In this document: piece after piece, positions 50,003 through 58,533 of the stretch
How positions within the stretch are numbered: position 1 is the first letter of the stretch
How the letters are laid out: each line of letters starts with the position of its first letter
Assembly (NCBI RefSeq): GCF_042688525.2
Contig: NZ_JBHWAB010000001.1
Span: forward strand, 3,224,001 to 3,288,000
Length of the DNA stretch: 64,000 nt
DNA from: Haloimpatiens sp042688525
GTDB lineage: Bacteria > Bacillota > Clostridia > Clostridiales > Clostridiaceae
Direction of reading: 5' to 3'
The notes under the pieces: generated by a model
Database searches by the model: none
What the model saw: the letters and a program-made list of their open reading frames with translations, nothing else
What the model was told of the DNA's origin: nothing
Position numbers and translations under genes: made by a program

Positions 50003-50064
50003 ATTTGTAATATCTTTTGATATTTTTAATAATAATATTACAAATCTAAAAAATATGATAAAAT
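50003..50064 (+). promoter_or_regulatory. Divergent control region of the corrinoid locus
   Basis: In the 260-bp gap between the divergent operons ATTTGTAATAT (50003-50013) and ATATTACAAAT (50035-50045) make an exact inverted repeat with a 21-base centre. TAAAAT at 50059-50064 with the extended TATGA in front is a probable -10 for the activase gene, and the right arm of the repeat overlaps its -35 area. A good candidate operator for the PocR-AraC regulator encoded on this strand. Confidence 0.45.
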
Positions 50065-50110
50065 CATAATAAATAACGTCGATAAAAAGCTAATTAAGGA
50101 GTTGATATAT

Positions 50111-52528
50111 ATGCCTATGTTTACAGATTTTAAAATAAACTTAAGAAAACAAAATATCCTCAAAGCAATAGATTGTTATGAGAATAGCCCCGCTTATGAT
50201 ATGACATTAGATATGTATAGTGATTTTGAAAATAAAATTAATGACTGGATTGACCCTGTTGGAGTATACACTATTATAAATAAAAATGATTACTCAATTC
50301 CAGTATTAAAATGTTATTCATCTCTAATATGCTGCTTCGTAACCTTAGGAGAAAAGATTTCTAATATTGTAAATAATCATTTTTCTAATGGTGAATATTT
50401 AGAAGCTATGCTTTTAGATGCTATGTCTGATGACATACTATTTCAATTAAGCTCACAACTATTTAACAAAATTTATATTGATACTAGCAACAATGGTTTA
50501 GGGCTTAGTACGCGATATTCTCCTGGTGATAATAATTTTTCCATGGAATATCAATCTTTCATACTTGAGAATATAAAAAAGAAAGAAACATTACCTTTAG
50601 ATGTTTCACTAAGTGAATCATACATGTTTACTCCATTAAAATCTTTAGGATTTATTTATGGTGCAGATAAAAATATAAAAAAGAATAAGTTAGATCATGA
50701 CTGCAGCAGATGTAATAATACTAACTGTAAATTCAGAACAAGTAATGTTTTAAATATTGAAGTACACACAAATAATGAAATAAAAAATATCAAATATACT
50801 TTAGGTAACAATATAATGAATTCTCTTTTAAAAAATAATATACTAATTTCAAATCCTTGTGGTGGAAATGGTATATGTGGTAAATGTAAAATTAAAGTAC
50901 TCAATGGAACATTACCCCCTTCAAATATTGATAAAAAATTCTTTTCTAATAAAGAGATTGATGAAGGATATCGTTTAGCTTGTGAAGCTTATCCAACAGA
51001 AAACTTAACTATAAGTATTAGAAACAATTCCTCAAATGATTTTAAAATTTTAACATCTGATAATGTTAAGTTAGAAGTAAACAACCCTATTACACAAGAA
51101 ATATGTCTTTCATTTGATTATGATTCTATAAATAAATATAAAAGTACTGTTCATTATATTGAAAATGAAATTGGTAGAAAGCTAAAATTTTCTATTAATT
51201 CTTACAGTTCTTTATCAAAACTTTTAGATGAACAACTTACTACATCGAATAATATATACTTAAAAATTAGAAATAATACTGTACTAGATATATACAAAAA
51301 ACAAACTCCTCTTTATGGAATAGCTATAGACATAGGTAGTACCACTCTTGCTTTATCATTATTAAATATGCATACAGGTGAAGTTATTGACAATTATTCA
51401 TTATTAAACTCTCAAAGACAATTTGGTTATGATGTTATTACAAGAATCCAATACACTATGAATTCTGATAGCAAAGTATGTGAAATGAAAAATTTAATAG
51501 TTAATGATTTAAAAAAGGGAATAAATGCTTTAATACAAAACAATAAAATAACTAAAGAATATATATATGATATTGTTTTATCAGGAAATACAACAATGAT
51601 TCAATTTTTATTAGGGTTACATTCTAAATCTCTAAGTATATCACCTTTTATAATGATAACTCATCAAGTAATGCATTATTCTTATTCTGAAGTATTTAAT
51701 GATAATTGGCTCAGTGCTCACATTCATATTATGCCTTGTGCAGCAGCCTATGTAGGTGGAGATATAACCTCTGGAATACTTTACTCAAAATTATATAACT
51801 CAGAAAAAATACAATTGTTAATTGATATAGGTACAAATGGTGAGATGGTAATTGGCAACAAAGATAAAATTTTCTGTGCTGCAACAGCTGCTGGTCCAGC
51901 CTTTGAAGGTGGAAAAATTGAAGATGGTATAGGTTCTGTAAAAGGTGCAATATCAGAAGTACATATATATGATAAATCAATTAGTTTAAAAACTATTGAA
52001 GATGCACCCCCATGTGGTATTTGTGGCACAGGTATTGTTGATTTAATAAGTGAATTATGCAAAGAAAATATTATAGACAAAACTGGTTTTTTACAATACA
52101 ATTATACAAATGAAGAAAGTAAATATGTAATTACTGAAAATGATACTGGTGAAAATATAGGAATAACTCAAAAAGATATTAGAGAAATTCAACTAGCTAA
52201 ATCAGCTGTACGTGCTGGACTAGAAGTTTTAATTAAGAATTTTAATTGTACTTATAAAGACATAGATAAATTATATATTGCAGGTGGTTTTGGAAACAAT
52301 CTACATATAGATTCAGCCGTAAATATTGGATTATTTCCAAAAGAACTGAGAAACAAAGTAACACCAATAGGTAACTCTTCTCTAGAAGGTTGTAAAGAAT
52401 TTTTATTAAATAGTAATTGTAGAAAAACCCTATGTGAAATAATAAAAAAATGTAATTATATAGAATTATCAAACAATCCAGACTTTAACGAATTATTTAT
52501 AGAAAACATGATATTCCCTACATTGTAA
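50111..52528 (+). CDS. Reductive activator of corrinoid proteins (MetH-activation-like + [2Fe-2S] + ASKHA)
   Basis: An 805-residue RamA/RACo-type activase that re-reduces inactive Co(II) corrinoid using ATP. Residues ~60-185 resemble the B12-dependent methionine synthase activation domain (FVTLGEKISNIV; LSTRYSPGDN; SLSESYMFTPLKSLGFIYG). A Cys cluster follows (C198, C201, C206). A plant-type [2Fe-2S] ferredoxin comes next (C250, C256, C259 and C291). The ASKHA ATPase occupies ~402-805 (GIAIDIGSTTLALSLL; LLIDIGTNGEMVIG; YIAGGFGNNLHI). The ATG at 50111 follows AAGGAG. Fusion of the first domain is unusual; RACo itself lacks it. Confidence 0.87.
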   Translation: MPMFTDFKINLRKQNILKAIDCYENSPAYDMTLDMYSDFENKINDWIDPVGVYTIINKNDYSIPVLKCYSSLICCFVTLGEKISNIVNNHFSNGEYLEAMLLDAMSDDILFQLSSQLFNKIYIDTSNNGLGLSTRYSPGDNNFSMEYQSFILENIKKKETLPLDVSLSESYMFTPLKSLGFIYGADKNIKKNKLDHDCSRCNNTNCKFRTSNVLNIEVHTNNEIKNIKYTLGNNIMNSLLKNNILISNPCGGNGICGKCKIKVLNGTLPPSNIDKKFFSNKEIDEGYRLACEAYPTENLTISIRNNSSNDFKILTSDNVKLEVNNPITQEICLSFDYDSINKYKSTVHYIENEIGRKLKFSINSYSSLSKLLDEQLTTSNNIYLKIRNNTVLDIYKKQTPLYGIAIDIGSTTLALSLLNMHTGEVIDNYSLLNSQRQFGYDVITRIQYTMNSDSKVCEMKNLIVNDLKKGINALIQNNKITKEYIYDIVLSGNTTMIQFLLGLHSKSLSISPFIMITHQVMHYSYSEVFNDNWLSAHIHIMPCAAAYVGGDITSGILYSKLYNSEKIQLLIDIGTNGEMVIGNKDKIFCAATAAGPAFEGGKIEDGIGSVKGAISEVHIYDKSISLKTIEDAPPCGICGTGIVDLISELCKENIIDKTGFLQYNYTNEESKYVITENDTGENIGITQKDIREIQLAKSAVRAGLEVLIKNFNCTYKDIDKLYIAGGFGNNLHIDSAVNIGLFPKELRNKVTPIGNSSLEGCKEFLLNSNCRKTLCEIIKKCNYIELSNNPDFNELFIENMIFPTL

Positions 52529-52550
52529 TTTTGATATATGGAGGTGTAGT

Positions 52551-53807
52551 ATGATAGGGTTATTTGATTCTAACGGAAACTTGAATATTGGATTATTAAA
52601 AGAAAATATAGATATTTTTTATAGTTCTACAGGAATACCAGTTAAAGCACTAAATGAATATGGCGATATACTTTATAGTAGTAATACAAAAATACACTTT
52701 TGCGACTTTATCAAAAGTATAGATAATGGAAATAATTCCTGTAGAAAAACCCACCTCCACGGTAGTAAACAATCTTGTGATCTAGGAGAAGGTTTTATAT
52801 TTACCTGTTACTCATCTTTAGTTCATTTTGCTGCACCAATAGTTAGTGATGGTAATTTCAAAGGTTCCTTAGTTGGAGGCCCTGTATTGTTAAACGAACC
52901 TGATAAAATTATGGTAGATGAAATTATGGAGTATAATAATACTATACCCTCCAATAAAAAAGAAGATATTTTAAATTACCTTAAGAAAATAAAAATAGTT
53001 ACCCCTAAAAGACTTAGATATTTAAATAAATTACTGTTCATAATTACTACTAATCTTCTTGAAGAAGACAAGTTTACTTTAAGAGAACGTAAAATATTTA
53101 TGGATCAGCAATCCCGTATTGGAGAAAGTATCCAATTTATAAAAGATAAAGAATCTCCATCCTATCCATATCAAAAGGAAAGAGAATTATTTGTTAAAGT
53201 AAAATATGGTGATGCTCTTGGAGCAAAAAAGCTATTGAATGATTTATTAGGGCATGTTTTTTTTACTTCTGGAGGTAATACTGAAGTAGTAAAAGCTCGA
53301 ATATTAGAACTCTTTTCTGTTTTATCAAGAGCTGCTGTTCAAGGTGGAGCATCTTTAGATACAGTATTTGGTCTTAACTATAAATTTATTGGGAAATTAA
53401 GTAGTATTAATAACTTAAATGATCTTTCTCGCTGGACTGTAAACTTACTTGAAAGATTTACCGAAAATGTTTTTAATGTTTCTTCATCTAAAAATGCTGA
53501 TATTATTAAAATATCTTTAAAATACGTGAATGAAAATTATATGAAAAATATAACTTTGAATTCTGCTGCACAATACGTTCACCTTAACCCCACTTATTTT
53601 TCCAGCCTCTTTAAAAAAGAAGTAAAAACTGGATTCTCTGATTATTTAAATCAAGTTCGTATTGGTGAAGCAAAAAAGTATCTAAGAGAAACTGATATTT
53701 CAATTTTAGAAATTTCTATTATAGTTGGCTTTGAAAGTCAAAGCTATTTTTCTAAAGTCTTTAAGAAAATAACTGGTTTGACACCAAGACAATATAGAAA
53801 CTCATAA
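52551..53807 (+). CDS. AraC-family regulator with PocR sensor domain
   Basis: A 418-residue regulator. The N-terminal PocR domain (~12-165) contains VKALNEYGDILYSS, CDFIKSIDNGNNSCRKTHLHGSKQSC and HFAAPIVSDGNFKGSLVGGPV, a PAS-like fold that senses small molecules. Residues ~315-418 form the AraC double helix-turn-helix (NSAAQYVHLNPTYFSSLFKKEVKTGFSDYLNQVRIGEAKKYLRETDISILEISIIVGFESQSYFSKVFKKITGLTPRQYR). It follows the activase gene by 22 bases and probably responds to the methylated substrate and controls both operons. The Cys-rich loop could bind metal. Confidence 0.88.
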   Translation: MIGLFDSNGNLNIGLLKENIDIFYSSTGIPVKALNEYGDILYSSNTKIHFCDFIKSIDNGNNSCRKTHLHGSKQSCDLGEGFIFTCYSSLVHFAAPIVSDGNFKGSLVGGPVLLNEPDKIMVDEIMEYNNTIPSNKKEDILNYLKKIKIVTPKRLRYLNKLLFIITTNLLEEDKFTLRERKIFMDQQSRIGESIQFIKDKESPSYPYQKERELFVKVKYGDALGAKKLLNDLLGHVFFTSGGNTEVVKARILELFSVLSRAAVQGGASLDTVFGLNYKFIGKLSSINNLNDLSRWTVNLLERFTENVFNVSSSKNADIIKISLKYVNENYMKNITLNSAAQYVHLNPTYFSSLFKKEVKTGFSDYLNQVRIGEAKKYLRETDISILEISIIVGFESQSYFSKVFKKITGLTPRQYRNS

Positions 53808-53872
53808 TTTCTTCAATATTATATATACTAACTTTTTTCATCTACTATATATATTAATACCAACAACAAAAA

Positions 53873-53901
53873 ACTGTAAGTAACCAACTGTTACTTACAG
53901 T
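53873..53901. terminator. Terminator between the AraC gene and the ABC operon
   Basis: ACTGTAAGTAAC (53873-53884) pairs with GTTACTTACAGT (53890-53901), loop CAACT. On the minus strand the stem is followed by TTTTTTGTTG, so it terminates the ABC genes; on the plus strand no T-run follows. The rest of the 53808-54070 gap shows nothing. Confidence 0.65.
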
Positions 53902-54070
53902 CCCAGGCTTTGTAAACCACTACTAAAAGATTTATGCTGCTAGTATATACTAATGTAAATACATTAAATAACAATATTACATAACAAACTCCGTGTTGGA
54001 ATTTTATTCTATAAATTAATTATATCATATTTATTAAAATTTTCAATATATTTATATTGCTTTTATCTTA

Positions 54071-54856
54071 TTATTTTCTATTTTCATTAGTAAATGCTTT
54101 ATATGTTACTTTCGGAATTATTATCATTGATGCAGCAAACAAAATTATTAAAAATATATTAGCAGCAAATGGGGTTTTATATCTTATTAGCTGTCCATAA
54201 CACATTCCCCAAAGAGGTGTAAGCCCTAAATATTTAGCAATCCCCATACCTCTAAAAATATTTTCTGCTAAATAAGGAAGTCCCATTATAAATCCACCTA
54301 CTAAAAATGGTACTACAGCTGATTTACTCATAGAAGACAATACAAGTCCTATTTGAGTAAATATAAAAGATCCTAAAATTAAAGTAACACAAGTTATTAA
54401 AATAAGCTGTACTACAGTTATACTAGAACCACTTTTCCCAAAATACCATAATTCTTTTAAAGGAAGATTTAATCCTTGGAACTTTGCCTTAGATGCTACT
54501 GAAAAAAACATTGCTCCAAATACTGAAAGATTGATTACAGAAGCCATTATTCCACTAGCTATCCATTTAGCTGTAACTGTATGTTTTTTCCCCATTTTAG
54601 TTGTATTAATTAAAGAAAACATTCCTGAACTATATTCTTTAGTATATGCTCCAGAACATATTATAAACATTATAAGTCCTAACAAAGGGGTTATCCCATA
54701 AAACTTATAAAATAAATCTGAATATAACTCATTTATAGTTACGCCAGGAAAATATGTTATTATTTTTGGTGCAAACCATAATGTAATTGCCCATAATATA
54801 AACAGCGATATTTTTAAACCACTTTTTTTAATTTCTGCTTTTATCAAACTTAGCAT
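54071..54856 (-). CDS. ABC-2 type permease, second of the exporter
   Basis: A 261-residue membrane protein with six hydrophobic segments, including a helix at the N terminus and pairs around MLSLIKAEIKKSGL-, FIICSGAYTKEYSSGMFSLINTTKMGKKHTVTAKW- and LILGSFIFTQIGLVLSSMSKSAVVPFLVGGFIMGL. The loop with KEYSSGMF is typical of ABC-2 permeases. ATG 54856 follows GGGAGG; the longer frame runs through the ATPase end. It starts four bases after the ATPase stop, so the two are translationally linked. Confidence 0.85.
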   Translation of the reverse strand: MLSLIKAEIKKSGLKISLFILWAITLWFAPKIITYFPGVTINELYSDLFYKFYGITPLLGLIMFIICSGAYTKEYSSGMFSLINTTKMGKKHTVTAKWIASGIMASVINLSVFGAMFFSVASKAKFQGLNLPLKELWYFGKSGSSITVVQLILITCVTLILGSFIFTQIGLVLSSMSKSAVVPFLVGGFIMGLPYLAENIFRGMGIAKYLGLTPLWGMCYGQLIRYKTPFAANIFLIILFAASMIIIPKVTYKAFTNENRK

Positions 54857-54860
54857 ATAT

Positions 54861-55745
54861 CTATACCTCCCTAGTATCTTGTATCTCAAAATAAAACATA
54901 TATACATCCTCAAATCTTGGTTTAATTGACTGCACATTTCTTACATTTGGTATTGTATCTGAAATAACTCTTATTTCTGTATTTTCTATTCCTCTTTGTA
55001 GATTAACTACTTTATATTTTGACTCAATATACTGTACTTCACTTTCTTCATTAGTTGTAATTAAGTATACCTTACCTTCCATTTTTTCTAGTATCTCTTT
55101 GTGAGCACCTTTTATAAGTAATTGTCCATCTTTCATAATAATAGTTTCTTTTGCTATAGCCTCAATATCTGAGATAATATGTGTAGATAATATTACGATC
55201 TTATTTTTTGATATTTGTGATATAAGATTTCTAAACCTAGCTCTTTCTTGAGGATCTAATCCAGCAGTGGGTTCATCAAGAATTAGAATTTGAGGATCAT
55301 TCAATAAAGCCTGAGCAATTCCTATTCTTCTCTTCATTCCTCCAGAGAATTTACCCACAGCTTTATTTCTAACGTCATATAATCCAACAAGTTTTAATAA
55401 AGATTCTATTTTTCCCTCAGAATACTTCTTACTTAATCCTTTTATTGAAGCCATATATTTCAAAAATTGTTTTGCAGTAAAGTTCTTGTACACTCCAAAT
55501 TCTTGAGGTAAATATCCTATTATTCCTCTATAAGCATCTTCGTTTTTCCAAATGTTCTTGCCATTGTATAAAATCTCACCACTATCTGGTTTTAAAATAG
55601 TAGTAATTTGTCTCATTAATGTTGTTTTGCCTGCTCCATTAGGTCCTAATAATCCATATACTCCATTTTCTAAAGTCACTGAAATATTATCTGTAGCTTT
55701 TTTATTTCCAAATCTTTTATTAAGGTTTTTTATTTCTAATTGCAT
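54861..55745 (-). CDS. ABC transporter ATP-binding protein
   Basis: A 294-residue ATPase with Walker A (GLLGPNGAGKTTLM), Q-loop (IGYLPQEFGVY), signature (FSGGMKRRIGIAQALL), Walker B (ILILDEPTAGLDP) and H-loop (IVILSTHI). The C-terminal ~75 residues form the extra domain common in multidrug- or lantibiotic-type exporters. It is paired with the permeases on both sides. No kinase or regulator gene is adjacent, so control is not evident. Confidence 0.93.
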   Translation of the reverse strand: MQLEIKNLNKRFGNKKATDNISVTLENGVYGLLGPNGAGKTTLMRQITTILKPDSGEILYNGKNIWKNEDAYRGIIGYLPQEFGVYKNFTAKQFLKYMASIKGLSKKYSEGKIESLLKLVGLYDVRNKAVGKFSGGMKRRIGIAQALLNDPQILILDEPTAGLDPQERARFRNLISQISKNKIVILSTHIISDIEAIAKETIIMKDGQLLIKGAHKEILEKMEGKVYLITTNEESEVQYIESKYKVVNLQRGIENTEIRVISDTIPNVRNVQSIKPRFEDVYMFYFEIQDTREV

Positions 55746-55756
55746 TTTTATTCCTC

Positions 55757-56815
55757 CTATTTATTAACAGTTAATTTTTTAAATTTAATATTCATTGTAA
55801 CTAAAGTAGTAATAGCTATTGTAACTATTACAGCTAATATAAAATTATTTGTATCGAAAGAAAAGTTTAAAAATGATATTCTTCCTAAGTACATTCCTAC
55901 AAATTTATGAGGTGATATTAACAAATCGTAAAAATTCATTTGATCCAATAATACTCTAATTTGTGCTGGAATTATTTTTACAACAGACATAAATTTAGGT
56001 ACTATAAATATTATTCCAAAGGCAGTAATAGAAGCTAATGAATTAGTTGTTATAAAAGAAAATAGTACTGCAAGAAGTGCCACTGTAATCATTATTAACA
56101 ATGAAATGCCAATTTTTAATGCAATATAATTTTGTATACTCATTGCTCCTTTTAACATAAATCCTACGTCAAGTATTCTAAATGCTTGTAAATCTCCGTT
56201 CTTAGGAGGTCCATACATAAAATAAGCAGCTATAAATTGAATAATCAAGTACATCATATAAACAATAACTGTAGACATAATTGTAAATGTTATTTTAGCT
56301 CTTAGAACTTTATACTTATTTTTACTGGATAATATTAAATTGTCTACACCACTTATAATTTCATCTGTGTATAGAGTTGAAAATATAAGTGTAATAAAAG
56401 CTATAAGATATACTATAATTAAAGGGTGTGTTGCCTTTTGATTAAATGCTTGCCAAAACTTAACATCTTTATATTCCTTATGTTTAATGTTGTCTAATTT
56501 TTGTTGTGAGTATTTTTTAATACCATCTTTTTCTGAAGTTTTATCAGAATTTTTTTGTCCACTTTCTTTTGACTCTAATAACATTTTTATAGAATTAACT
56601 TTTACATTAAATTTTTCATTAGCTATTTGCTGTGGTGGTCTTGTATCTACTATTTTTCTACCCATTTCATAATGTGCATTATCTGTTTCAAATGAAGGTT
56701 TTAAAAATATGCATCCTGCAGAAATTAATATAAATAAAATAGCTAATACAATTCCTACTTTGCTTTTTAATTTTTTTAAGATCTCCCATTTTAACATTTC
56801 ACTACTTTTGTTCAT
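55757..56815 (-). CDS. ABC-2 type permease, first of the exporter
   Basis: A 352-residue membrane protein: one helix at the N terminus (ILFILISAGCIFL), a ~100-residue extracellular basic domain (~40-140, containing EKDGIKKYSQQKLDNIKHKEYKDVKF), then about five helices (e.g. ALFSFITTNSLASITAFGIIFIVPKF). This big outside loop is typical of exporters of peptides or lipids in Firmicutes. It is the first gene of the operon permease-ATPase-permease. The substrate is not predictable. Confidence 0.82.
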   Translation of the reverse strand: MNKSSEMLKWEILKKLKSKVGIVLAILFILISAGCIFLKPSFETDNAHYEMGRKIVDTRPPQQIANEKFNVKVNSIKMLLESKESGQKNSDKTSEKDGIKKYSQQKLDNIKHKEYKDVKFWQAFNQKATHPLIIVYLIAFITLIFSTLYTDEIISGVDNLILSSKNKYKVLRAKITFTIMSTVIVYMMYLIIQFIAAYFMYGPPKNGDLQAFRILDVGFMLKGAMSIQNYIALKIGISLLIMITVALLAVLFSFITTNSLASITAFGIIFIVPKFMSVVKIIPAQIRVLLDQMNFYDLLISPHKFVGMYLGRISFLNFSFDTNNFILAVIVTIAITTLVTMNIKFKKLTVNK

Positions 56816-57059
56816 TTATTTTCCTCCCTAAAATGTTTATACATTAAACTAATTTTATTTGATAATTAACTTTTACTAATATCCTAGAATTTAAACTAAC
56901 CTTTTATTAAAATGCACACTCCATTTCAATTAATAAATTAAACTATATATTTGTTTACTTATCCCTTACAATTCTTATTATAAAAATTTTTTTAAATAAA
57001 ATCCTTCGAATTAACTTACAAAATTATTATTTAAACTTACACTTTTGTAAGAAATAAAG

Positions 57060-57120
57060 CAAAAACACATATTACATAAAAACCTTGTTCAAATGTTTTT
57101 ACACAATATACGCTTTTTCA
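57060..57120. repeat. AAAAGCATATATTG-type inverted repeat, fourth copy
   Basis: AAAAACACATATTACATAAAAA and TTTTTACACAATATACGCTTTTT pair imperfectly around ACCTTGTTCAAATG, the same centre as at 32873. It lies in the 56816-57226 gap, which otherwise holds only AT-rich sequence and the terminator below. Confidence 0.55.
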
Positions 57121-57151
57121 AATTACTTAAAGTACAAATTAACAAAAATCA

Positions 57152-57200
57152 AAAGGGACAATTCTTCAATTTTATAAAAATTAAAGAATCATCCCTTTTA
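57152..57200 (-). terminator. Terminator-like palindrome of the GGGACAATTC type
   Basis: AAAAGGGACAATTCTT and AAGAATCATCCCTTTT pair around an inner AT stem. On the minus strand TTTTGATTTTTG follows. It ends the gene at 57227 and belongs to the GGGACGGTTCATT repeat group. Confidence 0.55.
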
Positions 57201-57226
57201 TTATTAATAATTTTAAAACACTAACC

Positions 57227-57646
57227 TTAGTATATTCTATCTATATCTACCCTAGGTTTCTTAAATACTACTCTTTTATCAAAACTTTTTTCACTTATAT
57301 TTAAGCTTATTTTGTACACATTAGGACAACCAACTGCTCTCCAAGTTTTCATAAACTTTGCTGTAGCTTTTTGTGAATAATAGAAGTCTTCATCATATTC
57401 ATCAGAAAATTCATAAAAAGAAGTTATACTATTTTTATGAATTTTTACAGAAGTCTTACTTAAATTTTTATATAAAGGTAAGAAATATCTCATTGGCACC
57501 TTATATTCATATGTTTTTCCTGATTTAATTTCTTCACTTTCATATAAAACTCTTTTTATAAATAAGTTGCTCTTATCTTTTTCGGCAATTTTCATTTTTA
57601 ATATTACATGTTTTCTTTTGTTTTCTTCTATTTTCAATGTTATCAT
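57227..57646 (-). CDS. Hypothetical protein, 139 residues
   Basis: Not recognised. The product is soluble, rich in Lys, Glu and aromatic residues, with a predominantly beta pattern (MITLKIEENKRKHVILKMKI at the start, YEYKVPMRYFLPLYKNL, KNSITSFYEFSDEYDEDFYYSQKATAKF, PNVYKISLNISEKSFDKRVVFKKPRVDIDRIY). No signal peptide, membrane segment or Cys pair. The ATG at 57646 lies behind GGGTGGG, which the longer frame contains. It is flanked by terminators and is probably monocistronic. Confidence 0.6.
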   Translation of the reverse strand: MITLKIEENKRKHVILKMKIAEKDKSNLFIKRVLYESEEIKSGKTYEYKVPMRYFLPLYKNLSKTSVKIHKNSITSFYEFSDEYDEDFYYSQKATAKFMKTWRAVGCPNVYKISLNISEKSFDKRVVFKKPRVDIDRIY

Positions 57647-57724
57647 TTGACCCACCCTATTACTTGTACTAAATTATATATTAATTATAACATTTATTTT
57701 TAGATGTTAAATAACAAAAATAAA

Positions 57725-57766
57725 ACACCCTTTTAAAATAGATATAAATCTACTTTAAAAGGGTGT
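57725..57766 (-). terminator. Terminator of the zinc-ribbon gene
   Basis: ACACCCTTTTAAA (57725-57737) pairs with TTTAAAAGGGTGT (57754-57766). On the minus strand it is followed by TTTATTTTTGTT. It lies 18 bases beyond the stop of the gene at 57784. Confidence 0.8.
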
Positions 57767-57783
57767 CATCTATTTAGAATATA

Positions 57784-57954
57784 TTATCTTCTAAATCCTC
57801 TGTTGTTGTTGTTTCTTTGTTTTCTTGCTTTTCTACACTCAGGACATCTTTTAGGTTCATTTTCAAATCCTTTTTCTTTGTAGAAAGCTTGCTCTCCTTC
57901 AGTGAATACGAATTCTTTTCCGCAATCTTGACATACTAAAGTTCTATCTGCCAT
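57784..57954 (-). CDS. Small zinc-ribbon protein
   Basis: A 56-residue protein that starts MADRTLVCQDCGKEFVFTEG and carries two CxxC pairs (CQDC near residue 8, CPEC near residue 37) with the consensus of the short zinc-ribbon family often annotated as zinc-ribbon domain containing protein or CxxC-x17-CxxC protein. The C terminus is basic with an Asn run (KQRNNNNRGFRR). Function unknown; it may bind nucleic acid. It has its own terminator. ATG 57954 follows GGAGGA. Confidence 0.85.
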   Translation of the reverse strand: MADRTLVCQDCGKEFVFTEGEQAFYKEKGFENEPKRCPECRKARKQRNNNNRGFRR

Positions 57955-58164
57955 TTCAACATTCCTCCTTATAATTATTAAGATTTAAAACTGATTCACA
58001 TTAGATTTCTATAAAGAAGAAATGTTGGTCAGCGTATTAAATCTTTGCATAGTAATTATTTAATTACAGCACTTGATAAGTGTACCACATTTATAATGAA
58101 TATACAATAACAAAATATCAAGTAACTTAATTTATATCATAACTGGCCTTATTAAGCTTTTTTC

Positions 58165-58518
58165 TTATATAAGCAGGTAAAAAAATAGTCGCTACGGTAA
58201 ATGATATCTTGCTCTGAAACCTTTCACTTCAGTAACAAGTTCTAAGCCTTTATCAGTTGATAGTGGACAGTTTACAGTGCACAGTAAAAGATGTTTTTCC
58301 TGCAGAAAAACTTTTATCAAATATAGTAATAAAATAAGGAAATTTTATCTTTAAGGAAAATAACTAATTAAAAGCTTTCTGCATTAGCAGAAAGGTGTCC
58401 ATAACTGTCCACTGTCAATTGTTAACTGTAAACTCATAAAATGACTTTGTTCAAATGTTTCTTACGCAATATATCATTTACCTTCGCTAAGCAGTATTTT
58501 TTACTGCGAAAGTTGAGT
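58165..58518. repeat. MITE-like element, copy 6 (long form with nested repeat)
   Basis: Arm A on the left is diverged (AAGCAGGTAAAAAAATAGTCGCTACGG) and arm B on the right is intact (GCTAAGCAGTATTTTTTACTGC and GCGAAAGTTGA). The interior carries a different nested inverted repeat, AGTGGACAGTTTACAGT (58262 on) against ACTGTCCACTGTCAATTG. It fills most of the 57955-58533 gap. Confidence 0.65.
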
Positions 58519-58533
58519 AAATAATTAATAATA

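Noticed and set aside
51729..52101. Minus-strand frames opposite the activase gene
   Set aside because: They are shadows of the ASKHA domain reading frame; leucine- and histidine-rich and without ribosome binding sites.
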